A DNA stretch of 64,000 nt from Skeletonema tropicum (GCA_037178625.1 CM074128.1:2542001-2606000), one strand, 5' to 3'; shown: positions 1 to 10,688, counted from the first letter of the stretch. Translations and numbers: made by a program. Notes: generated by a model not told the origin, from the letters alone.

Positions 1-74
1 AATTAAATAGTGTATCGTTTGATATGATACTTTACAAGGATAACAACGCATCATATTGTGCTCAATCTCCTCCG

Positions 75-703
75 TCATTGTTCCTTCTTGCTTGCTTCGA
101 CTCTACCAAACACATCTTCATTAGAAACAGCAATTATTACCAACCATAATGGAAATATCAAGTAAGGCAAATAAAATCCAAGCAGAATCCCCTTTTCACT
201 CATATTTGTTTTTTCATTTGTCAGAATGTATTGTAATATCGGTACCAGAGTCGTTGCTGTAGAACTACCATAAATGATGCACAGTGATTTGAATGGTCCA
301 TCACCCCGAATGCTTCGTTTCTGTGGAGGTTTTGATTGTTGCAAGATTGCATATACGGCTAGAAAGAAGAAAGGTAATTGGAAGATGACTTCAATTGAAA
401 CAAGAGAGGAGAACCACGGCTCTACTGGATGCTCCATCAACGTGTCCTGATTATGGCATTGATGTCGGTAGCAGGTTAGTTCGATTGAGATCATCGCAAA
501 GAAAATATCAGCACTAGCCTCAAGATGAGGCAACATACACGCACCTTGAAGGTAACAGCATACCAATCAACGACATCTTGCAACGCTTGTGGATAAAAAC
601 TGCGGCGGAAGAATGCTTGTCCATCCACCAGCAGAGTGATGGGGATGTGAGATGAGAAGAATAATAGAAAGGCGATCCTGGTATTTCCTTGAAGCGTCAA
701 CAT
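75..703 (-). CDS. TMEM97: TMEM97 / sigma-2 receptor (EXPERA domain) homologue, 2 exons
   Basis: Four-helix ER membrane protein of the EXPERA family (sigma-2 receptor/TMEM97, related to emopamil-binding proteins), linked in animals to sterol handling. Exon 1 is 703..545 and exon 2 is 446..75. The 98-bp phase-0 intron has a GTGCGT donor and a TCAG acceptor. The spliced product is 176 aa, the same length as human TMEM97. Seen: a SHIPITLL-x-D-x-Q motif in helix 1, a WYAVTFK segment just before the junction, then EPWF and the FQLPFF motif that typify the family, and a lysine-rich C-terminal tail suited to ER retrieval. The acidic residues of helices 1 and 2 that bind ligand in the family are present as VDGQ and SIEV. 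The gene is divergent from the TM9 gene. The splice model rests on family match and frame. Confidence 0.85.
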
Positions 704-1196
704 GGTGATGATTCCGCTTATGATTCCGAGCGTTAGGTGGCTACAATTAATTCACAACCACCGCACAACGTGTCTCTTATGCTTCTTGATCTTGTACGTA
801 GCTTGATAGATATGAGATGATGAAGATGAAGAGGAAGTATGTAATGTGTGACGGCGATGCATGAAGTAAATGACGATAGAGTTTTTGACACAGTTCGTGG
901 GAAGTCACTATGACAATTGAAGTCACTATTGTGACAGCTCACGACCAAAAAGCCACAAGGCACAATCAAGCAAAAGCAAAGAAGACCCTGGGCTGGCTGG
1001 TGGGGTCCTCACAATGGTACAATAGTTCAGACTTCAGAACCATGCCTCTCTATTGATATCAAATGAGTAGTGAAAAGTCTTCACCTTATTGTGTTGATCT
1101 TGCTCCTTGGGTCCCTTTGATTTTCAATTGTTGGTGTAGTGCTTAGTGCTTACAGATTACAGATATATATTCAACTTCAACGCTTCAAAAAATAAT
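704..1196. promoter_or_regulatory. Divergent intergenic region between TMEM97 and TM9 genes
   Basis: The 493 bp between two divergent starts must hold both promoters. I see no clear TATA box. At 901-935 there is a small cluster: the 10-mer GAAGTCACTA occurs twice, 18 bp apart (901-910 and 919-928), and the second copy overlaps the inverted repeat GTCAC-TATT-GTGAC (922-935). This could be a factor-binding site. No other structure is evident. Confidence 0.3.
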
Positions 1197-3422
1197 ATGA
1201 TGGCCATTTACAAGAAGCATCTCCCAGTTTTGCTGATGCTGATAGCAGCAGTATCCACCTTCTGCTCAGCATCCAAGGTCGACACCAAGCAGAAGATATC
1301 GTTTCGAGAGCGTAAACGCATTGAACGTGAAAAGGCAATCAAATTTGCAAATCTAAAAGCTGCTGGGCAAGACGATGTCAGCATGACCAAAGAGGCTGCC
1401 GAGCTAAGATCATATGAATTGCGCAAGAAGAAGAAAAGGGGATTGTTCCGGCGGAAGGAGGCAAGCCTCGCACAGGTGCTATTTCCAGGGGCGTCTCCTG
1501 AGGAGTATAATGACAATGAACCAATCCCCGCGTTTGTGGAACTTGTTGACAGCCAAAAGACGCAGCTTCCGTTTCAATATTATGACTTGCCGACATGTGA
1601 AGAGCCACATGATGCAATACAAAGAAGGTTCCGTCAGCGCAAGAATTTGGGAAGTCTTCTTATGGGGTACAAGCTTCGCATGTCTCCCTACAGCTTTCCT
1701 ACCAAGGTCAACAAAGGATGTACTCCACTCTGTTTCGTGGAGGTTGAAGAGAAGAAGTTACGTTGGCTGCGCAAACTCATTGATAGGCAATACCGCGTCC
1801 ATCTCACCCTCGATAAGTTACCGGTGCTGATGCGTAGCAAGGAGCTGAATTATGCGATGCGTGGATATCCCATCGGTTTCAAAGCCCACGAGGCTTCGAC
1901 TGGTTTAGACCATGATGAGTATTTCTTTTTTAATCATCTCAAGTTTACTATCACCTATCGCGAGGAACCCAACGAGTTTGAGGGAGTGCGTATTATCGGA
2001 TTTGATGTCCATCCTGTCTCTATTCAACACAGCTTTGGGACCGAACAGGTTGGAAGGAAATTGAAGTGGCTCACTGGCGCTGAAGTTGATAAACAGGTAA
2101 TTGAGGAGATTCGTGATAAGCCTATTTCCACATGCAACGAAGATTATACACCACAAAATGATCCAGAGACGTATCTTTCTCTTAGTGGAGAGACCAGCAA
2201 GCCTATGATGAAAGTGAAATCAACAAAATTCATGTACTCATACGAGGTGCAATGGCAGGAAACTGACATCCCCTGGGCTGATAGATGGGATGTCTATCTG
2301 GTTGGATCACCTGATGATGAGATTCACTACTTTGCCATCGTCAACTCTCTCATGATTGTGGTCTTCTTGACGGGTGCTGTTGCTACCATCATGATCCGCA
2401 CGCTCAAAAAAGATATTGCTGGCTACAATGAAATGCAAACCATAGAGGAGGCACAGGAGGAAACTGGCTGGAAGCTGGTTCACGGAGATGTCTTCCGCCC
2501 ACCCCAAAGTTATCCCATGCTGCTTTGTGTGTTGGTTGGGAGTGGCGCTCAGATCGGTTCGGCCTTCTTTGCCACATTGTTGGCATCGATGCTTCGTATG
2601 TTGAACCCAATCAAGAAGGGCCAAGCGTTGACGGCAATGGTGTTGTTGTATGTATTCTGCGGCGTGGTTGGTGGATACGTCTCTGCTCGACTTTACAAGT
2701 TCTGTGATGCCAAGGCTTGGAAGAAAAACACGATTGCTACTGCACTTGCCTTCCCCGCAGTGATTGTGAGCATGTTCATGGTGTTGAACATCTTCTTGCG
2801 CATTGTGGGTGCCGCGACGGCCGTGTCATTCTTGACGGTATTCCTCATCTTCTTGCTGTGGGGATGCGTGGCGACTCCACTGGTGTTTGTCGGTAGCTAC
2901 TTTGGCTACCGTGCTGATAAGATTGAGGTGCCAACGAAGACGAATCAGATTGCCCGTTTCATTCCCGAGGTGCCTTACTACGCGAGTCCTCCCGTCAGCA
3001 ACATTCTCGCAGGTATGCTCCCTTTTGGATCTGTGTGCATCGAGCTGTTCTTCATCATGAGTGCGTTGTGGCTGCATCAGTTGTACTACATCATGGGCTT
3101 TCTGTTTGCAGTAGTGTCGATTTTGGCAGCTACCTGTGCGCAAGTGTCTTGTGTGATGTGTTATTTGCAGCTTTGTGCGGAGGACCATCGTTGGTGGTGG
3201 AAGTCATTCTTCAACTGTGCGTCTGCTGGATTGTACCTATTCTTGTACTCGATTTGGTTCTTGGCATCGAAGTTGGAGCTAGTGGGTGTCTTGCCTGTGA
3301 TGGTGTATTTGACGTACATGTCGATGATTTCGTTGGCCTTTGCATTGTTTTGCGGAACAGTTGGATACCTCTCCTGCTTCTGGTTCACGAGGAGGATCTA
3401 TGGAGCTGTCAAGGTTGACTGA
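1197..3422 (+). CDS. TM9SF: Transmembrane 9 superfamily (nonaspanin/EMP70) protein
   Basis: Nine-TM endomembrane protein of the TM9SF/EMP70 family, which acts in Golgi and endosomal sorting of membrane cargo. The frame stays open upstream to a GTG at 1146, but the first ATG is at 1197 and is followed by a clear signal peptide (LPVLLMLIAAVSTFCSA). The product is 741 aa, close to the usual 600-700. Seen: a large lumenal N-terminal domain (residues ~25-390) with the conserved LPFQYYDLP and LGSLLMGYK-type blocks and IIGFDVHPVSI, then a first TM near residue 395 and eight clustered TMs from ~460 on. The C-terminus ends in KVD, matching the KxD/E Golgi-retention signal known for this family. Single exon. 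Confidence 0.93.
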   Translation: MMAIYKKHLPVLLMLIAAVSTFCSASKVDTKQKISFRERKRIEREKAIKFANLKAAGQDDVSMTKEAAELRSYELRKKKKRGLFRRKEASLAQVLFPGASPEEYNDNEPIPAFVELVDSQKTQLPFQYYDLPTCEEPHDAIQRRFRQRKNLGSLLMGYKLRMSPYSFPTKVNKGCTPLCFVEVEEKKLRWLRKLIDRQYRVHLTLDKLPVLMRSKELNYAMRGYPIGFKAHEASTGLDHDEYFFFNHLKFTITYREEPNEFEGVRIIGFDVHPVSIQHSFGTEQVGRKLKWLTGAEVDKQVIEEIRDKPISTCNEDYTPQNDPETYLSLSGETSKPMMKVKSTKFMYSYEVQWQETDIPWADRWDVYLVGSPDDEIHYFAIVNSLMIVVFLTGAVATIMIRTLKKDIAGYNEMQTIEEAQEETGWKLVHGDVFRPPQSYPMLLCVLVGSGAQIGSAFFATLLASMLRMLNPIKKGQALTAMVLLYVFCGVVGGYVSARLYKFCDAKAWKKNTIATALAFPAVIVSMFMVLNIFLRIVGAATAVSFLTVFLIFLLWGCVATPLVFVGSYFGYRADKIEVPTKTNQIARFIPEVPYYASPPVSNILAGMLPFGSVCIELFFIMSALWLHQLYYIMGFLFAVVSILAATCAQVSCVMCYLQLCAEDHRWWWKSFFNCASAGLYLFLYSIWFLASKLELVGVLPVMVYLTYMSMISLAFALFCGTVGYLSCFWFTRRIYGAVKVD

Positions 3423-3620
3423 TTTATTTGTCTTGCCTTTGCGTAGCTGCATTGGCTGCTTAATTCACTGTAGAATAATTTTGATTCAATAGAACACTTT
3501 CACTTACATTAATTTTGGGCTCCTATGGTAATATTTTCAGGCAGCGAGCGAGAATATGAGTCCTATTCACATGTATTTTGCACAAACTAATCATTCCACA
3601 CTCATACGGCACAATTCTCT

Positions 3621-6556
3621 TTAGAACGCATCCTCTTCGACAGTGGCAATACATTCGTGATCTGTGCAGCACGTGCAGGTGATGGTGCAGTCAACCTTGA
3701 TGTCAGCCTCCAAGTCACAAATAAGATTAGAAACTTCACCTTCAAGGTCGTTATCTTTGAAATTCAACTCTCGAACCCATTCAAGGTTTCCAATTTCTTG
3801 CGGGATGCCCCCTGTAAATAAGTTGTCATTGAAGTAACCGTATTCAAGCCAAGCCATATCCCCTATTGTTGTAGGTATGATGCCAGTGAGAGAGTTATCA
3901 GCAACGTCGAAGTAGCCACAGCGCTTTAATGAGCCAATACTGTCGGGAAGACTTCCTGTCAAACCAGGTCGATCACCACGCTTTTGGTTGTATGCAGTAA
4001 ATTGTTCAAGAGAGGCCAAAATCCAGATACTAGCTGGGATTTCACCTTGAAGAAAGTTATTTTGCAAAGCAAGCTCTTTCAAATTTGTAAGGCTGAAAAG
4101 TGCATCAGTGAGGGAACCGTCGAATCGGTTATCATTGAGGCGTAGAGTGACAAGGTTGCTCAGACCACCAATCGTCGTTGGAAATGCACCTGAGAAAAAG
4201 TTCATGGAGAAAAATGCTTCTCGTAAACTGATCATCTGCCCTAGACCTTCGGGGAGAACACCTTCGAATCTATTCATTTCGAGATTCAGATATTCCAATG
4301 ATGTCAACTGTCCAATTTCGTCAGGTAGGTTCCCGTCGAGGCGGTTCCCCTTCGCGTGAAATGCAACAAGATTGCTCAGCCCGAAGAACTCGACAGGAAT
4401 GGGGCCCTCCAAATCATTATCGTAAATCATGAACTGCTTCAAATTGCTGAGCTGTCCCATCTCCAGAGGAATACCCCCGGTGATTCCTGTTGATGTCAAG
4501 TCACCATCCTTCTTATTGGCAGACAAATCGAGGTACTGCAGTGACTCCATGCCACCAATTTCGGGCGGGATAGACTGACCAATACCTGATTTTGTCATGG
4601 AGAGCACCTTACATTTCTTCCAATTTCCAATGGTAGATGGTAGTCCCACGTCAGATGTGAAACTATTGATGGACATATCAAAGTCTTCAATATTCTCCCA
4701 GTTTCCAATCTCTTCGGGGATAGGTCCAGATAGCTCCATTGCATAAAACTTGACAGACTTCAACTTCTTCATTTCCCCCATATCAGCTGGGAGACTTCCT
4801 GTGATCGCATTCCTTGACAAATCCAACGTTTGGAGGTTCACTAACGTGCCTAGATTTGGAAGAGGACCTGTAAGACCCGCTTCAGATGCTGCGAGAGTGG
4901 CTAGGTTTGTTAGGGATGTCACAGGGTCCAATGTACCTTGCATCGTCATTTCGCTGATATACAACTCTCTCAAATATGGCATGTTTTCAATACCGGATAG
5001 CGATCCCGATAACTGTTTGTTTCCGCTGAGGCCAAGAATCTGAAGACTTGGAATTTGGTACAGATGCGAAAAGTCTCCTGTTAATTTGTTGTTTTCGGCC
5101 TTGAACACTTCCAAGTTTTTCAATGAGGTCAATTCCTGTGGGATGGGTCCTTCGATATCCATGTTGAATATTGCAAGCGTTTCTACAAGTGGAGAAGACA
5201 GACTTGAGAACGATCGTCTCCAAAAAATATATAGCGGATCAGACATGTATCAGTAGCACACAAATACTTACTCAATTTTGTGCAGTTGCTAATCTCCACA
5301 GGAATAGTACCATCGATATCAGGATTGTTGTACAACCAAAGCATATCCAAATTCTCCAATTCACCCAATTCCGAAGGCAAGGTTCCTGAGAATTCATTAT
5401 CATTCAAGGTCAACTTCTCCAACATGGTCATTTGTCCAATATCATCACTAATCTCGCCTGACAACTCATTATCATCCAAGTAAAGAATCTTCAACTGATT
5501 CATGTCATAGAGAGATGATGGGATTTCACCACTCAAACGATTCTTGTGCATTTCAATGGTATGCAAATTCTCAAAAACATTTATATCAGCGGGAATTGGT
5601 CCGTCCAAGTTGTTGTCAGACAGTGACAATGAGGTAACGCGACCAGCTTCATCACATCCGACTCCATACCAGGTGCATACATTCAACCTTCCCATCCATC
5701 CTTCATCATTGTCCCAGTCCTCTCCGTCGGTGCTCATGTAGATAGTGGCAGCAGTGTAACGTTGAACAAAATTGATTTGAGCATCAGTGTCAATTGGATT
5801 AGATGCCAGACCATCCCAATCATAAACAAATTCGTCATCGTTGAGAATAAAGTCCAATGCGTCACTCTGAGCCGTGTCGGTGTACGGATCTGAAAGTGCC
5901 GTGTATGCCTTTGTAGGAAGAACTTGTCTGAGAATTTCCAAGGCCAAATCTTCCTTGATAATCTCTCCAGTTGGTGTGGTAGGTGTAGTGGCTGTTTCGG
6001 CAATCGTGAATAGGTCGCTTGTTCCATCCTTGTTATCAGATTCTGGAATATCGGCAGTGGACGATGCATCATCAACAGCTCCAGCATCAGCATCAGCTCC
6101 AGCTCCAGCTCCAGCTCCAGCTCCAGCTCCACTACTCTTCTTGGCAGCATCCGCATCCATGCTCTTATCCTTTGTAAAGATGATACCCAATGCAGCACCC
6201 ACACCACCCGCAACCAGCAAAAACGCCACCCAAAAGATGAGACACTTCTTTCTATTCTTATTCGACTTGCTACTAGCCGTCCTTGATTCATCCACATTCA
6301 CAACATACTTTCCATCATTCTCCACATTATCCACACCCACACTCCATTCCACTCCTTCAGTCGAAGCTTTACCGAACCGCGATGAGAAGCGACCAGATTG
6401 GCGACTAGTGGTTCGGATTTTACCACCATTTTTCAAGCGCGCGAGGGTGGGTGTGGATTGGATCTCGAGCTCTTCTTCGGCGGCTGCGGCTGGTGGGAGG
6501 GGAGGTGGTGGTGGCGGCGGGGGGACGGAGTCGTCGTCGCTGTCGCTGTAGGACAT
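3621..6556 (-). CDS. Membrane-anchored leucine-rich-repeat protein, 2 exons
   Basis: Exon 1 is 6556..5272 and exon 2 is 5182..3621. The 89-bp intron has a perfect GTAAGT donor and a TGTAG acceptor, and the phase-1 junction gives an uninterrupted LRR (NCTKL-K-TLAIFN). The product is 948 aa. Layout: acidic, proline-rich N-terminus (poly-P at residues ~10-22); one TM segment near residue 105 (CLIFWVAFLLVAGGVGAALG); a Gly/Ala/Asp spacer encoded by an AGCTCC-type minisatellite (about 6077-6130); an LRR N-cap with NVCTWYGVGC; then roughly 25 plant-type LRRs (LxxLxLxxNxLxGxIP); and a Cys-rich tail (CTITCTCCTDHEC). The single TM after a cytosolic head suggests type II topology with the repeats outside. 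There is no kinase domain, so it is not a plant-type receptor kinase. Ligand unknown; a cell-surface recognition or adhesion role is inference. Confidence 0.85.
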
Positions 6557-6853
6557 TGTTTTTGACGATAATACTGTGAAGATGAACGTCTACGCTGCTG
6601 CTCTGTTAGTAATGTGATGTCAAGTCACCAGTATTTTGGACAAGGCAAGCGATTAGTTTCCGGTATCATTGGGTCAGAATGCCAAGAGATAGCAAGGAGA
6701 CGCCAAGCCCTTCACAAGATTGATTTTGAAGAGATGTTGTTGAAAGAGAGAAGTGGGTAAGTGCACGAACGAACGGACAAGTTTAAGATAGACATCTGAA
6801 ATACATAAGCTTGAACGGAAGTCAGTCTGAAAAAGCGAGAGAAAAGCGAGTCT

Positions 6854-7159
6854 ACAGGAAAATTCAAGTACGTCGGGCGGGCATTCTCTTCTCTGACGAT
6901 GTGTCGGAGAGTGCAAAGAACGACGTTCTACGAGAAAGGCTCTAGCAATATATCAAGGTATACGAACTTCTCTTGAGAAATCGAAGGCAATCTGAGACAT
7001 ACACAGGAAAATTAAAGTGCGTCAGGCGGGAAAGTGCATTTTTAAGGCCATTCTCTTCTCTGATGAGTGCAAAGAACGACATTCTCTGAGAAAGGTTCTA
7101 GCAATTTATCCAGGTACACGAACTTCTCTTGAGAAATCGAAGGCCATTCTGAGACACGT
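6854..7159. repeat. Imperfect tandem duplication, ~149-bp unit
   Basis: Two copies start at 6854 and 7003, a period of 149 bp. They share ACAGGAAAATT, the GTCGGGCGGG/GTCAGGCGGG block, CATTCTCTTCTCTGA, GAGTGCAAAGAACGAC and ACGAACTTCTCTTGAGAAATC, with scattered substitutions and small indels. The repeat lies in the 807-bp non-coding stretch 6557..7363, upstream of the gene at 7364. Apart from the promoter of the LRR gene, I see nothing else in that stretch. Confidence 0.8.
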
Positions 7160-7363
7160 TACCGTAGAATCAGGATTCACACGAGAAAACGAAGGTAGGA
7201 ATCATGGTGAGAACGCCCACCAGCAACGTTTTTGTAACATTTCGCACTCAGTTTCATCAACACATGCACCACTCGCCAATGTTGGCTGGCTCCTTTTTCC
7301 TTCTCATAAAGACTCAAAATCTATCTAGAGAGAGAAGTACTAGACCCAAAAGTAGCATTAGCG

Positions 7364-8233
7364 ATGTCCATGAAGCACCATCATCAACAACAACAACATC
7401 ATCATCTGGCCCCTTCAACGTCTTCAAGAATGGCATCACCACTATCTAGGAGATGCTTATTTGGCCGGAGATCACCCGACCGCAGAAAGAAGACATGTAA
7501 AAACACCAAGGAAGAGAAAGATAGGACATTGCGTGCTCTAGAAGCAATCCGACTCTTATCATTTGACACTGTCGAATGTCCAAACCCCATCACGCCCCGG
7601 ACTGTGACTACTCTCTCCTCCGATGACACTACAGCGGACGACGAGAGCAACGAGAGGACTTTCTTCAAGAAGCCATCAACTACAACATCATACGAGAAAC
7701 CAAAGTTGTTACTACATGCACTACGTCCATTTCCAATGACCGATCGCAACAGTAGTGGAGGCACCAAAAGGACGCTTCAAAGGAGCGAATCTAACACGTC
7801 CTATTTATCATCTGATACTTCCTCAGAGATTGGAGAGTGGCCTTCATCAATGGATGATGAAGAGGATTATCCCAGGTACATTTGTATCTCTGCCAACAAC
7901 AGCGCCTCCTCCAGACATGGCAATTCAAATTTTTCAGGGCGTTTGAGTATAACCGCAGTTGAAGAGTGGAATAGGCGATGTGAAGAGGAGGGAGGTGTCT
8001 TCCGAAGAGAGAAATATACATCGGATATGCTAAGTAATTTGAAGTTGGATCCATCCGTGATGTTGGATCACCAACAGCATCATCATGGAGCAGATCAATG
8101 TATTGACAGACGAAAGTCATACTCTTCATTATCTCCTATTGAATCAGAAGATTGTTTTGATGACTTTAGCTTAGATGAGACGGAGGATGATGATGATGAC
8201 GACATATCGCTAACTTACTCACATGACGAGTGA
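7364..8233 (+). CDS. Unrecognised 289-aa low-complexity protein
   Basis: ATG-initiated single-exon frame that I do not recognise. It begins with a His/Gln-rich run (MSMKHHHQQQQHHH) followed by a basic patch (RRCLFGRRSPDRRKK). It is Ser/Thr-rich throughout and ends in an acidic Asp run (DETEDDDDDD). A more ordered part at residues ~185-230 contains LSITAVEEWNRRCEEEGGVFRREKYTSDML with regular hydrophobic spacing. No TM or signal peptide. A nuclear or regulatory disordered protein is plausible but not shown. The frame is long for chance and uses codons like its neighbours. Confidence 0.6.
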   Translation: MSMKHHHQQQQHHHLAPSTSSRMASPLSRRCLFGRRSPDRRKKTCKNTKEEKDRTLRALEAIRLLSFDTVECPNPITPRTVTTLSSDDTTADDESNERTFFKKPSTTTSYEKPKLLLHALRPFPMTDRNSSGGTKRTLQRSESNTSYLSSDTSSEIGEWPSSMDDEEDYPRYICISANNSASSRHGNSNFSGRLSITAVEEWNRRCEEEGGVFRREKYTSDMLSNLKLDPSVMLDHQQHHHGADQCIDRRKSYSSLSPIESEDCFDDFSLDETEDDDDDDISLTYSHDE

Positions 8234-8566
8234 GAAATATATTTATGTGTTTTGTGTATGTTCGATGTACAGAGGTATTTGTCAATTGGGGTCAATATTC
8301 ATTGTTATAAGCTTAATTAACTTATGAAGAATCATACTAGCCAAGAAGCACAGTTCACCAATAAGATGAAGGATGAGTTGCAAGTAGTATTGTATTTACT
8401 CCTGTTAGTTATTCATTGAGCAAGACAGCATGTTGTAACAAGTGCGTATTTGATCCTGTACTTATTATCCGTGGGCTCACCGTACAACCAATACTTGGTA
8501 ATTTTTAAAATGTAAGGAGGCAGGGGAAAAAATTTCCTTTCACTCATTCATTTTGGATCAATTTGA
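8234..8566. other. Intergenic, nothing recognised
   Basis: 333 bp between two same-strand genes. It is AT-rich with no ORF of note and should contain the terminator of the upstream gene and the promoter of the coiled-coil gene. Confidence 0.5.
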
Positions 8567-10183
8567 ATGAATGAATCAACTCAAACGAAGAACCCCATCA
8601 TGAATATTCCACAGGCGTTCGACATTCCCTTACCCAAGACGGGCAAAACACCGCCTCCTGTTGCCAAGAGGCTAGCGAACACCCCACGGAACAACTCCTC
8701 GCCAAGCTCTCTCGAAATCAAAGACAAACTGGACAAAGCTTCTGTTAAAAGAGAGGAAATTCTGCGGCCACATTTGGCAAAGGTCTCAGCACACATTGCC
8801 GAAGTGGAAAGGGCAAAGAATGACTTAGAGGCACGAAAGAGGGAGGAAGCAGAGGCTCTCCGTGAAGCGTCCAGGGCGAAGCAGGACAATGCGGTCACCA
8901 AACGTGAAAACGACAGGCTCTCGTGGGTGCAGAAGATTGCGGCTGCCACCAACCACAAGCTGGCCAAGGGAAGAGCGTCGCTTGAGGCGAGCCAGTTGAA
9001 GGCAAGAGAACTTGAGGCTTCTGTGGAGCAAAGGATTGCAAAGGCTGATATGAAGCGAGAGCAGCTCCAAATGAAGAATGTTGAGGAGCTTAAGTCTGCC
9101 AACGACGAGAAGATGAAGCGGGGACAGAATGCATTGGAAAAGTCTCGAGCCGAGTCGAGACGCTTAGAGAGTAAGATTGAGAACAAGATTGCAGATGCGA
9201 ATTCACGCAAAGAGATGAAAGTGAACGAGAAGGTAAACGATATCTCTGCAAAGACTGAAGCAAAGATTGTGCGTGGTAAAATTGCGTTGAGCAGCCAAGA
9301 TAAGCTTGCAAAGAAGACAATGCAGCACTCGTGGAAGAAGCTCGATGCTGCGAATGAACGCCGTGAGAGTCTTGTGCGTGATCAGGTCGAGCTATTGCGG
9401 ACAGTTTCAACACAGAAGGAGGAACGAGTCATTGAGAAGCAGGCTCAGGAGAGCGATGCGTCTAGGGCCCTAAAAAAAAACCTAGCGGTAAAACTGAGCA
9501 CTGCTGAATTGGCGAGGGACGAACATCTCAATGCCAAGGTCAAGAAGGCTGCTGCGGATGACCTTGCTCGGGTCGAGAAGGCAAGGCAGGCTACTATAAC
9601 ATCACTGCAACAACAGAAAGCAATGGGTGAAGTAGTCCAGGATAAACTCAATGCTGCAAATGAACGCCGTGAGAGTCTCATGCGTGATCAGAAGGAGGCT
9701 ATGAGCAAGCTTTCGTTGTCTAAGAAGAGTCCCTCTCCTCGTGGACCATCGTCTTCTTTGACTGTCGTTGCTATTGAAAAAAAGCTCAACAGTGCCGCTG
9801 AGCGGCGTGAAAGCTTCCTCGCAGCAAGATCTTCCTCGTCCAAGAGAGCTCTTTCTCCTCGTGGACCATCTGCTTCTTTGACTGTCGACGCCATCGAAGA
9901 AAAGCTCAACAGTGCAGCCGAGCGGCGTGAAATCTATCTCAAGAACAAAGTATCCAAGATTTCTTCGAAATCCAGCCCCATTTCGAAGACCTTGTCGTTT
10001 GCATCTGTCTCTCCCGACAGTAACTCCAGTCCACGTATCAAAGCTGCTCGCTTAGATGCAAGTAGCAAAGCGGAAGATACTATGCCTATTTTTACTCCTG
10101 GTTGGCTTCTTTCTAGTTTTGCAGTCGCCATTTTTGGAGTGGTGGCATTTGCAAGATTTTCTACTGCAAAAGGACTGCACTGA
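8567..10183 (+). CDS. Tail-anchored coiled-coil protein with stathmin-like repeats
   Basis: 538 aa. After a short proline-rich head, residues ~45-460 are almost pure charged helix. A unit of the form KLxxAxERRE recurs: KLDAANERRESLV, KLNAANERRESLM, KLNSAAERRESFL and KLNSAAERREIYL, plus weaker copies such as ADMKREQL and DKASVKREEIL. This resembles the K-x-AAAEERR-K helix of stathmin/Op18, which binds tubulin in animals. The last two units lie in a recent internal duplication (SPRGPSxSLTV..IE.KLNSAAERRE, about 9731-9820 and 9851-9940). A C-terminal hydrophobic segment (GWLLSSFAVAIFGVVAFARF) followed by a short basic tail suggests a tail anchor. Microtubule-to-membrane linkage is inference; a generic coiled coil is the alternative. 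A second ATG is at 8600. The A9 run at 9472-9480 lies in frame. Confidence 0.7.
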   Translation: MNESTQTKNPIMNIPQAFDIPLPKTGKTPPPVAKRLANTPRNNSSPSSLEIKDKLDKASVKREEILRPHLAKVSAHIAEVERAKNDLEARKREEAEALREASRAKQDNAVTKRENDRLSWVQKIAAATNHKLAKGRASLEASQLKARELEASVEQRIAKADMKREQLQMKNVEELKSANDEKMKRGQNALEKSRAESRRLESKIENKIADANSRKEMKVNEKVNDISAKTEAKIVRGKIALSSQDKLAKKTMQHSWKKLDAANERRESLVRDQVELLRTVSTQKEERVIEKQAQESDASRALKKNLAVKLSTAELARDEHLNAKVKKAAADDLARVEKARQATITSLQQQKAMGEVVQDKLNAANERRESLMRDQKEAMSKLSLSKKSPSPRGPSSSLTVVAIEKKLNSAAERRESFLAARSSSSKRALSPRGPSASLTVDAIEEKLNSAAERREIYLKNKVSKISSKSSPISKTLSFASVSPDSNSSPRIKAARLDASSKAEDTMPIFTPGWLLSSFAVAIFGVVAFARFSTAKGLH

Positions 10184-10379
10184 GAGAGGCACGGTCGTCA
10201 CTCCTTTTGAGTTGGACTCGCAAGAGAGTGAGTTAGTGTCCTGTGAGGAATAGTGCCAGTAACAACACCAGATGTTAAGAAAGAAGTCGACCTTTTTAGC
10301 ATTAGTTTCCACCAATGTATGTTCATGTACGAGCTCAATCTTCACCGGTAACAACATATTAAATATCCATCCACTTCCT

Positions 10380-10688
10380 CTACGCTCTCTTTCCATCTGC
10401 TAGATTAAGGTAATCATCCATGATAGGTGTCAAATCCTGGATGAATGCTGTCTTCTCTCTTTCGTTCCAATGATCGACAATCGCCTGGAGAAATCGACGG
10501 TTGGCGTGCTCGACCTCCTGCGCGTGCTCGACCATCGTTGATTCCTGCATCTTCGCCGACTCCTCCTTTTCTTCTGCGCTTTCCTTCCCCTTCGTTGTGC
10601 TATCGTCAGGTGCATTTTTCGCATCATGATGCTTTTCATCCTCATGATCGGTCCGCAAGTCAGCGCCGGGAATAGTCATAGAACTCAT
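10380..10688 (-). CDS. Small charged protein, unrecognised (102 aa)
   Basis: First ATG at 10688; the frame extends only to a TTG upstream. The product is acidic and Lys/Glu/His-rich (DHEDEKHHDAKNAPDD, GKESAEEKEESAKMQES), ending in a likely amphipathic helical part with VDHWNEREKTAFIQDL and DDYLNLADG. No signal peptide or TM. It is convergent with the coiled-coil gene and divergent from the next gene (184 bp). It is short and low-complexity, so chance cannot be excluded, but the C-terminal part has folded-protein character. Confidence 0.5.
   Translation of the reverse strand: MSSMTIPGADLRTDHEDEKHHDAKNAPDDSTTKGKESAEEKEESAKMQESTMVEHAQEVEHANRRFLQAIVDHWNEREKTAFIQDLTPIMDDYLNLADGKRA

Noticed and set aside
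5874..6551. 225-aa plus-strand ORF opposite the LRR gene
   Set aside because: Antisense shadow of the low-complexity N-terminal exon, whose minus-strand frame has a clear TM and LRRs.
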